Of a stretch of DNA of 64,000 bases, positions 12,826 through 21,970 are shown in pieces (the first letter of the stretch is position 1; each line of letters opens with the position of its first letter). A model generated the notes under the pieces. The model saw nothing but the letters and a program-made list of their open reading frames with translations. It made no database searches and was not told where the DNA came from. Made by a program: the position numbers and the translations under genes. This stretch comes from Pseudoscleropodium purum (lineage: Eukaryota; Streptophyta; Bryopsida; Hypnales; Brachytheciaceae), in contig OZ017797.1 of NCBI GenBank assembly GCA_963969395.1, positions 38,068,001 to 38,132,000 on the forward strand, written 5' to 3'.

Positions 12826-15800
12826 CTACAAAGCTCCTCTTAACTTTCCAGTGACGAAGAAGACAAGCTCTCCGTTACGAACAGGAAGATCAGTGCCATA
12901 CTCCCATCCACCACGATAAACTTGGCCGCCGGTAACAAGGAGTTTCTGGCCAATGCTTCTCATCAAATCATCATGTAACACTTCACTGGGACCAAATACG
13001 CTTAGCTCCACGTTGGTCTATTTTCAAAACAGGAATCAGATATAGTTAGATGAATCAACAAAGAAATTCAAAACTGTGAGCAACTCAAGTGCAAATAGTC
13101 AACAAAGTGATCATGTCACATGAAGTGTCAAGGGCTAAGACCATGAGACCTAGAACGCAAATCACAAGGAATCATCAAAAGGATGAGAACCAGATCTTAC
13201 TTTAGGGCATCCAAGCACTATAGCCTTACGCAGAATTGATTTCGATTTCTTCTCTTCATTTCCCCTCCATTCAGTTTTTGTCCATTCATACTTGCTCTTG
13301 TGGAGATTGTCCTTCTGTACATTAAACACACCCTTCTTGGTAACATCTCAGAATGGACTTGCAACCAACATCATTTTCAACAATATGTAACTTCGAGTAG
13401 GGACAAATCAAGATCAATCCTATTATTCACTCCATTCAATTCAATGCAACTCACAAGTACAACCTCAATTCCAAAGTTCACACCTATTGTACAACATTTC
13501 AATTTATGAACATGCTAGAGGAAAAAGATACTTGGAAACAAGGTCAATGTCGTGGAATTACCAATAATAACCTAGAGGGGACATGGTAATCACCAATACT
13601 TGCTTGATCGATTTCATAGTTCATATACCCTAATTCACCACACACATTGATCAATGGCCATCGATTCTCAAGACACACAATGACTTCCGAGGTAGAACTA
13701 ACACCCTCCTCGGATGCCTTTCTTTGATGTATACAAATGTTTGATGAGCTGCGAGGAGGAAGGGTCAACTCCATAGACTTCAGATTTTGTAGACGTCTAT
13801 TCGTGTGGGAAAACTCTCCAGCTGAAACTCTGTGAACAATTATCTTGAAACTTTCAAGAGATGTTGGAAAACATTCCATATTATGTCGAAGTTCCCACAA
13901 CAAGGTACCCATTCTTGTGCCTTGCACATATATGACACACTCCAGTCGACCTTCATGAGTGCAACATCTTGCTGAGTGAACTTGAAAATTTGTTGCAACC
14001 AAGAGTTTAGAAATAGCCTCAAGTAGGTCTGCACTCGGCTTAGCAATGATCTCTATGACATGCATTTGCACAATTGTATTTTCATACATAGAGGTCTTCA
14101 CATTTGCACTGATGCATTCTGTCTTTACTGTCAAGCTTAGAGCCTGCGTAATAAAGACAACATTCCAATTAGTAATCTTTGATCTATCAGTCCAAACAAA
14201 TCACTAACATCATACAAAGCTTGCGTGATAAAGACAACATTCTAATTAGTAATCTTTGATCTATCAGTCCAAACAAATCACTAACATCCTAAAAAGTCTA
14301 AAACACAATAGTGCCATGAATAAATGAAAAATTGGGCAATCTTGATGTTAACCTTTGTGATATTTGCAATAGACTTGTCATCCACAACCTTCCTTCCTTC
14401 ACAATCTATCACCTCAAAATCTGCAGTCCTAAATGCCAATGACAAATGTCAAGATACAAGGTTTTAAAGAGTGCTCCATAGAAGAGTCCTCAAAGGATCC
14501 TCCCAAATGTACTGACAAGGTACCCACAATAGAATTTGAAATTCATGGTACTAGCAATTGGCATGACAATGTAAAAACACAACTCACATTGCGAAATCTT
14601 TGTTGCGGAAGACGAGTCAACAGCCTTCAAGATTGATAGGTCCATATCCATCAATTTTTGCATAACTTCAACCAAAGGTAAAGCTTGAAGATTGTTCCAT
14701 TTTTTGATCTACATCCATGTTTGGTACCATTCAAGTAAACCTATTTAGTTATTAAATAAGTAAAAGAATATTTTACTCATGTTCAAAGACATGTTGGAAC
14801 ACCTCATTTCCATTACTCTACTATAGTTTAATACATTTACATCAATACCAAAAGTGGGTTCAACAAAATTTTACAAGCCATTCAATGTCTTCCAAGCATG
14901 ACAATGAGAAAAGTAGCAACAAAGTTTCAATCAATTTCTCAACATTGGAATACAATAGACAACTCAACAAATTAATTTCTAATGTCCAATACAATACTAT
15001 GTGAACCACAACATTAACATATCAACAATCATGGACACTTTGACACTATCCATGACTTTACACTAGGAATAAAACTTGGCTTTACAAAACATGGCCTCAA
15101 AAGATAGTGACCAAATGAAACATACAAGCTAAATAATAGGCAATCCAAGCTTGTACAAAATAAACTATAACATAGGCACAATAAAAAATGAAGGACTTAT
15201 GAGGTAAGTTTTCAAACCAAAACAACACACTCTTACATCACAATCTCCTCACAAAAACATAAAAAAAATGTAAAATCAAACCACAAAACTTAGTCCAACT
15301 CCATCAAAAGTAAACAATCATAACAATTATTAATTCCTCCAAGGATCCTAAAAACCTAGTTTCAAGAGTTCTAAAACATTGAAAAACCTTCATCAAAAAA
15401 GATTTCATGATCAACAATCCAATCATAAATCTCCTATTCAAATGAAGCATTGCTAAATTGGCCAGGCTTGTCACTTACATACCTTAACAATACTTGCACC
15501 ACTTTCAGATTCGTTGTCGATGAAAACACTCACAGGATTAGGACACTTCTTAAGCTTTAGGGCCATGCATATGGCTGAAAAGCTCGGCCTCTCCAATGGA
15601 TTGGAATGCCAACAACCAAGTATGATGTTTCTTACAAACTTGGGCAATTCATGGGGCAATTCCGGGCGTCGACCTTGCAAAATTTGGGAAATCATATCTT
15701 GACCTCCACAGCCATCATATGGAATGCAACCTGTGACAATCTCATAGCAAGTCATGCCATAGCTATACACATCTGATGCACGTGTAAATTGAACTTTTGC

Positions 15801-16892
15801 ACTAGGCACTCTAGCCTTGCACTGCTCAAGTATTTCAGGTGCCCTCCAAAACCTGGTCCCCACAACTCCCACAGAGCATTCAAAATCAGCAACAACTGAT
15901 CCTATCCTCGCCACTCGGTTAGGAGTCACAATAAGGTTCATGTCTTCTCCGAATTCTCCCCATACAAGCACATTGGATGCTTTCAAATCGCGATGTAATA
16001 TGTCATGTTTGTCGTGTAGTGTGACCATATCCTTAGCTATACTCGACATCAAGTGAATGGCTTCATCGATTGGAAAAGGGCCAGGTCTATTGCGCTCTTG
16101 TTTCATTCGACGATCAATCAAGAGACGCAAATCTCCCCAACGCCGATACATCACAAACGCAAATCGGCCCCGCAACCTTGGATCACGTAGCATCGTTCCT
16201 CCCAAAATTGTAATCAATGGCAAATCAAATAGATGTTTATACTTGGAACGAGCAGACAACATTCCAATGGGCCATTGTGCATGGAAAGTTTTGAGAGGAG
16301 CATCTCCGTGCATCACCTTCACCACCAAATTGAAAGGACCATAGGGAGTGTTGCGAGCTTCATAAATGTCGGCTTGGGCCCCTCCACTGATTTTCTCACC
16401 CACCTCAAGTGCCTTGAAATCCGTGAAGAAACGACTCCATTGAGGATCTTCTTTTAGCAAAGCAAAGTATTTATAGTTGCTCTCCGCTAACCCCTCCGAA
16501 TCAGTAGTGGGATAATCCAGTTCACTAAAATGACGAGCTTTCGAGAACTCCATCTCCAATTCAGTTTGAGAACTGAAATGGCTTGTCAGTTCAGAGGAAG
16601 GCATAGTTGAAGAAGACAAGGAGCTCTCCATCTCCAATTCAGTTTGACAACTGAAATAGCTTGTCCGTTCAGAGGAAGGCACAGTTGAAGAAGACAAGGA
16701 GCTCTCCATCTCCAATTCAGTTTGACAACTGAAATAGCTTGTCCGTCCAGAGGAAGGCACAGTTGAAGAAGAAGACGAGCTCGCCATGCTCTGGAAAGAA
16801 TCCATTCCAATGAAACCGTCTTCGTACCTTCCTGCCTTCACAATTCGATGCCTCGACTCACAGTAGGACTTTCCAATAAAGCTTACAATCAT
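12826..16892 (-). CDS. TKL-like protein kinase fused to C-terminal ACR-like ACT domains
   Basis: Six exons, read leftwards: 16892-15483, 14708-14588, 14420-14353, 14143-13562, 13314-13201, 13017-12826 (828 aa). Junctions are GT-AG and keep frame; the first donor is AAG|GTATGTAAG. Residues 37-114 are three 26-aa Ser/Thr-rich repeats. Residues 161-450 are a kinase: VVKVMHG (Lys192), HRDLKASNVLV (Asp302), DFE at 336-338 instead of DFG, GTRFWRAPE and SDVYSYGM. The glycine loop is degenerate (SGGAQADIY). After residue 465 come ACT-like units: PLVEVMQKLMDMDLSILKA, then VIEIIAKPSADLLEAISKLL, then TSEVIVCLENRWPLINVCGE with GDYHVPSR, and finally NVELSVFGPSEVL. The third resembles the VELSG...GDREWEVY end of plant ACR9/ACR10. 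ACT domains usually bind amino acids, so a metabolite-gated kinase is an inference. In-frame stops TAG TAA lie just before the first ATG. A 12-codon upstream ORF (16896-16858) overlaps that ATG, so Met30 (16805) may be the real start. Confidence 0.75.
14142..14295 (-). repeat. 77-bp tandem duplication inside a kinase-ACT intron
   Basis: About 14145-14218 is repeated at 14222-14295 with few differences; both units contain TAATCTTTGATCTATCAGTC. The unit includes the 3' end of the intron that precedes the exon at 14143. The second, upstream unit carries a mutated acceptor (GCAAG instead of GCAG). Confidence 0.85.
16548..16790 (-). repeat. three tandem 78-bp coding repeats in the kinase N-terminus
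   Basis: Each unit encodes 26 residues of the form SSLSSSTVPSSERTSYFSCQ followed by TELEME. Three units (residues about 37-114) follow one another, with the third most diverged. They are low-complexity Ser/Thr-rich segments before the kinase domain. Confidence 0.9.
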
Positions 16893-16909
16893 GCATTACT
16901 AGATGGCGG

Positions 16910-18115
16910 CTTCAGCACCTGCAATACCAACTTCTGCACAAATGCAGAGGAATTGACGTTGTGAAATCTAGATAAATGGAAAAGGAGAAATAACTTTGCA
17001 AACTCAAGAAATGGTTTCACTGTAGTAAGACGAAATCAATGCAAGCAGATAAACACGTGAAATTTGCCACAATACTATGATTCATACGAAGAAGAGGGAA
17101 TAGCAGGTTTCGAAATTCCACATACCAAACTCTGCACAAGTGCAAAAGAAGTTTGAAAATTCTGAAGATTTTGACAAATGGTGGGGGAGTGATCGTTGAG
17201 AACTTGAGAAACGGATTCCAAAATAAGCAACTAAACAGGTGAAATCTGCAACAACTCAAACCAACATACGATGTTCAAAAGAGCCAATTGCTGGCTTCAA
17301 AATTCCACAGTAACAACTCCAATGCCATAGTCACGGCCATTTGCAACAAGCAGGTAGGACATTAGATCCATCTGTTTCAGAACATGTACACAAGGAATTC
17401 CATTGTCAAACCGGATAGGTAATTCATTCATTAGCATTCAAACAAGACACAAGAGGTCATTCTAACCGGATACCTGTGCAGCTCAATCCTAGGACCACCG
17501 ACAAGTGTAGATAGATTGGGAACAGAGCAACACCCTTCAAACCGAGGCGCTGTGAACTGCCTCAAGGAAAGGCTCCTTCAGCGCAGGCAGCTGCACTTGA
17601 GAACTCCAAAAATCATCTCTGAAAAATGCAGCAAAATAGGTAAAGTCCGGGACTGCTCAAATGAACACACGATGAAAGAATTAATTGCTGACCTCCAAAA
17701 TTAACAATAACAATGACTCCAATGGCCCGATGATGGTCTGTGGTCACAAGCACGACTTCAGATCTAAGGGTTTCAGAAAATGCAAAGATGAAATAACATG
17801 ATCAACTAAGGTGAGAGTTCTCCTTCATTTGGCTCTCAGGCCAGATCCATGTGACCATTCTAATGAGGCCTAGATAGTTCAATTATGGGACCACCGACAT
17901 TGGACATAGATTGCAAGCTCAACAAGACTTCAGACCCATCGCTTTCAGAATACGCAACAAGAGTTAAATTACACCAGTTATCAATTGAGCTGACAGTTCT
18001 CCTTCATTGGCTTTCAAACAAGCTTCATTTGATAATTCGAAGGAACCTTGAATAGATCAAATATGGTATTACCGACAGAGTACTTAGACGGGAGGTGAGT
18101 AAGACTTCAGATCCA
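16910..18115. repeat. diverged tandem repeats upstream of the kinase-ACT gene
   Basis: Related blocks recur every 170-200 bp. TACCAA(A)CTCTGCACAA-like blocks occur near 16925 and 17120. TTCCAAAATTNACAGTAACA-like blocks occur near 17285 and 17690. GGACCACCGACA-like blocks occur near 17490, 17888 and 18072. GACTTCAGATC-like blocks occur near 17350, 17754, 17928 and 18101, and GTTCTCCTTCATT blocks near 17815 and 17996. No coding frame is shared. The array occupies the region expected to hold the promoter and leader of the minus-strand kinase gene. Confidence 0.7.
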
Positions 18116-18731
18116 ACCACCAAAGATTCAAAGGCAGGGAACGCGAGGAGCAAGCGCACAACAAACCCCAGAGAGAATTGAGTTCGAACTGTACCTGCAA
18201 ACGCAAGCCCAGTTTAACATCTCCTTCATTCACGCGCACCCCATAGTCCAGCGCACAGCAACCCGAGCACTCCAGCTTACCCAAAAATAGAGTCGTCATA
18301 CCTCCAAACAGCAACGCAAGATCAATAAGGCAGCGCAAATCGACGCTTCCAATTCCACTGAGTACTACAGAGGGCCAACAAAAGGCACCCAGTGACGATT
18401 AGCTGCGACAGAAAGCACGAGCACTAAGTAGCACACGGGAAAGACAGAGCAGCAGCTTGGTTGAGCAAAACCGTCGGTTTAACTACCGACAAAGCGTGTA
18501 CAGAGGGACGCGTTTCCCTGTTCCCCACGCGGTAATGACGCGGCAAGGCATCCAGGGATCTGAAATTGTCGACAAGATTCCCTGAGTAGACGTACTACAA
18601 GGCTCAGAATCTGTTCTCTGTTGAATTCCGGGTTCATCCCTTTCAGATATGAGAAACTCCCTTTGCATGTTCTACTGATTTGCGGCATGAAGAAATTATC
18701 AAACATTTGAAATTTCACTGTGAGACCATGG
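18116..18731. other. spacer at the left edge of the TMEM65 duplication
   Basis: No gene is supported. 18615-18715 closely resembles 12365-12480 in the 3' flank of the bHLH gene, sharing ATTCCGGGTTCATCCCTT and TTTGCATGTTCTACTGA. The duplicated TMEM65 segment begins at 18732. Confidence 0.55.
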
Positions 18732-20530
18732 GTCTTCACCGCGTGCGCAACTTCATAGAGATAGACGAATTGCGCCGGTTTGAATTGGCGAGTGGTGATC
18801 AAAGACGCTTTGATGAGCTTCTTTAGCAGGCCACGAACTGTCTTGTTAGGGTAAAGGTTGTATCTGATACGGAGTATATGTTCGTGGAAACCCTAATTTT
18901 GCCGAAATTTTCCAATAGAAGCTTGCTTCACATATGCTAGAAGTTTAATGTCCTGTCGACGCATTCAATTCTCGTTGGCGCAAGTTGGATATCCCGCACC
19001 CGGCGCTGCGAGAATTGCACTCTATGAAATTCAAGTCCTTCTGCGACAGGAAACGATGCAAGAAGTTCGATAAATTTCAGGTAGGGCAAGGATCTGCGAT
19101 TGAATCTATTTTAAAATAGTGGCTATTGCAAGTAGATCAGGTAGGGAAGCCTGGTGCGTTCCAAGGGTTTCTGAAGGTAGCAAGCTTCGGCCATGGCGTC
19201 GAGCTCCAGCATCTTATTTTGGCCATTAAGAAGGTTGTCGCCATCTGGTAGTTTCAGCGTGCAGAAATGTGTTCGCGGGTGTGGGGCTCCAAGGCTGAGC
19301 ATCGTGTGCCATAGTCGGGGGAAGGGAGGAGCTGAACATGAAAGGGCGAAACTGAACATGGTCACCCGGCGAATGCGATTGTTGTTGGAAAGTGAGAGTC
19401 TGTTGGCAAATGAAGCAGCCTTTTCTTTAGTTACCTCTATGAGCACTGAAGGTCGGACTGCGCTTATTTCTGCACTGTTTCCTGGTAAGCTATCCATCTC
19501 AAAACTGACGGCATTTTCTTTATCAGATTATCAAATTGAAGAACATTTTAGGTCAAATTACTGAGTGGATCTATGTAGTACTTGCTACTTTTGCCGCTTG
19601 GTTTCTCCTCACTCGTTGAAATCGATTTTCTGTCGATTTCAAAATGCTCGAAGCCGGCTACGCAGAACTTTGACCCTCAAGTGTTTTTGTGTAGCTACAC
19701 AGCAAACAGTGGATTACTTCGAGCAGGCGGATGCCAATTCAGACGGGATGGTGGACGCGGCCGAGTTTGCTTCTTTTGTTGAAGCTCAAGCTTATTTCTA
19801 TGAAGATTTAAACAAGCCATTGACAACTAAACAACTCTGGCATGTGGGGTCCCGTGCTGCCATTGGTAAGCTGGTCTGATCATTTGAGTTCGTAAGATGG
19901 GTAGACCGAAAACGAACGTTATGCATATACTCAACACTATGACCACTTTCATATTGTTTGTTTTTACATGTCATAATTTCAAGTCCAAGTTGAGGCAACC
20001 GTGTGACTTTCTCGTTTGGCATTATGTTCAATAACTCTCTTGAGCTTCTTGACTCTGGAAGGTTATCTCGGCCTTCATCTCATACTGTATGCTGCAGTGA
20101 TTTCTTTTTCTTCTTAACGAAACAAGTATTGAACATTCGTGAAACATCATCCTCTGCATAAAACTTTTGGCTGTCTCAGCGGTTCACTCCTGGGGTGTAT
20201 ACTCATACATCCAACTTTCTAGGAATTTCTACTGTATTTGAAGGCATTGTTTCAATTACAATATTCTAGGAGTGGTTCCTTGGAGCATCGTTGTAATGAA
20301 GATTTATTTTTGTGTCTGCTATTTATCTGGTTATTACTGAAGAGATTGAATTCCATACTTTGGATGTTGAATTGCAGGAATGGTCGGCTTCGGATTCACA
20401 GGTATTCTACTTTTTGAATCTTGTCAAAATGAGTTTTCTCTCGATTTTTATTTTCTTTCCAAAATCTAAGCAGTCCATTTGCTTCGGCATACTTTAAATA
20501 TCGTTCTTCATGTGACTTTGAGCAGACAAT
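18732..20530 (+). repeat. segmental duplication, truncated copy (matches 30065-31885)
   Basis: This segment is nearly identical, introns included, to 30065-31885. The offset is a constant 11,333 bp up to a 22-bp difference near 20475/31815, then 11,355 bp. Differences are single substitutions at roughly 1% by eye. The match starts abruptly at GTCTTCACCGCG and ends after ACAAT, five bases into exon 4. Confidence 0.95.
18888..18896 (+). promoter_or_regulatory. telo-box in the duplicated promoter
   Basis: AAACCCTAA, an exact telo-box as found near starts of many plant housekeeping genes, lies about 300 bp before the ATG of the truncated TMEM65 copy. It is conserved at 30221-30229 in the intact copy. 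Confidence 0.5.
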
Positions 20531-20617
20531 CTGATAGTGCCTTTCAAGCTAAGTCTGCCAGCTGCTCATCAGCTCAAGCCGCCTTCTTCAAGGCCAATCA
20601 TCAAAGTTCAAAACTAA
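19193..20617 (+). pseudogene. 3'-truncated TMEM65/EF-hand gene duplicate
   Basis: Exons 1-3 (19193-19484, 19695-19865, 20378-20401) equal those of the intact gene at 30526. They encode the transit-like N-terminus, the EF-hand and the start of the first membrane segment. Exon 4 begins at 20526 but loses homology after five bases. The frame then continues through unrelated DNA to a TAA at 20615-20617, giving a possible 192-residue chimera ending in IIKVQN. The rest of the membrane domain is missing, so it cannot work as a TMEM65 protein. It keeps its promoter segment and splice sites, so it may still be transcribed and could yield a soluble EF-hand fragment. A 22-bp deletion relative to the intact copy lies in the last 50 bases of intron 3. 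Confidence 0.85.
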
Positions 20618-20681
20618 CAATCAACAAAAAACCAAGGACACATAAAAATACTGAACATTTGCACTAATAAACTCATACAAA

Positions 20682-21498
20682 TTATCTTTGAGGGAGGTTA
20701 TCAATAAGTGGCTTGAAGGTTCCATAGATCTTTGGAATAGGTATATCTCCCAAACCCATCTCCTCGTCCAATAACTCCACTTGCATAGCTCGCATGTCTT
20801 CTTCCTGCATAGCTAATACAAATGACTCTGAAGATCTCATCCCGGTTTTAGGATCCATGGGGTCTGTCACTTCAATGTCCTCTTCCACAAGAATGGCCTC
20901 ACTCACAAAACTGTGTAAATCTCTAGGCACGAGAAGTCCAAAACTCTCGTCCATAGTCATGCCATAAGTAGTCCTTGCCACCTCCCTCATCAGCATCATT
21001 TGATCCAGACCCTGATCTCAAAAATCCGTCTGAAGAGTACCTCTTACCTTCCCAATAGAATGAATGGAGAGTATGGAGCATATCAATTTGTGTAGGAGAC
21101 ACAAAGACGTCCTGCACTTGACCACCTTGGCTCATAACTACCTCGTCATCCTAGATCACTGATACTCGCATCGCATGACTGAAGTTCATATACCCTGGCC
21201 ACTCTATAAATTTCCTCAAAGGAATAGGCCTTAGTACCTCTCGAGGCTGGTAGTCAAGCCTCAGCGTACCAAACCACGATACAAACCGATGGGTACGGTG
21301 AGGCTGAGACGATCCAAGCAAAATGACAGTCATTTTCAACGTATCATTATACCTCAAGACAAGTCCAAGGTGTCGTCTAATGGATCGCACATTGCGGGCG
21401 CTAGCACCCAAGTTGCTACTCAGCCGTTCTCCTAAAAGATGAAGGGGTCTGATGGGTTCGAGGTCATTGATGACTCTGGGATATATTAACCCAACCAT
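20682..21498 (-). pseudogene. decayed, unrecognised coding region
   Basis: A minus-strand frame runs from 21498 through an in-frame TAG (21153-21151) to 20923 without other stops. A second, shifted frame continues it from 20999 to 20682. The peptide is protein-like rather than random, with WFGTLRLDYQPREVLRPIPL and KFIEWPGYMNFSHAM before the stop and acidic DESFGLLVPRDLHSFVSEA after the shift. I do not recognise the family. One stop plus one frameshift suggest a gene or transposon-domain relic, although an unmodelled intron over the shift is possible. Confidence 0.4.
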
Positions 21499-21539
21499 AT
21501 AAAGTTTGTGAACCTGGAGGGCCGTGGAAAGCTTCCCAA

Positions 21540-21970
21540 ACGCTCAAACAGCCATCACTGTACACTGTACAATACAGAGGGATGCAAACAGAGCAGGCAC
21601 AAGCTGGAAAGAGAAAGTGGGGAGATGCATATCAGGGAAACCCTAACAGCTTCTCCACTGCACACTTGAAGTGGCACTTAACCAGCACTTTAGGAGCACA
21701 TGTAACACTTTACGTTGCCACTAAGAGCTTCTCCACTGCACACTTGAAGTGGCACTTAACTACCACTTTAGGAGTGCATGCGTCACTTTATTGCTGTTAA
21801 AGGTCCCCACTGTATTGCTGCTAAAGGATTTCTGGCTTTCATTAGCAACACTACAAAGCTCTGTTCACGGTACTTTGAAGGTCTTTCAAGTGTACGCAAG
21901 AGCTCCCGCAACGGCTTTCATGGGTATTACTACATTGCAGTAATACTATTGCTGCTCTGTTGCTGTGCAA
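21540..21970 (+). repeat. 78-bp tandem duplication and flanking fragments
   Basis: 21649-21726 is repeated at 21727-21800. Each unit starts AGCTTCTCCACTGCACACTT and contains GAAGTGGCACTTAAC and CACTTTAGGAG. A shorter partial repetition, ATTGCTGNTAAAGG, follows at about 21787 and 21813. No gene is supported in this stretch. Confidence 0.85.

Noticed and set aside
18479..18802. 107-codon minus-strand frame crossing the duplication edge
   Set aside because: It spans the breakpoint of the duplicated segment and is not kept in the other copy.
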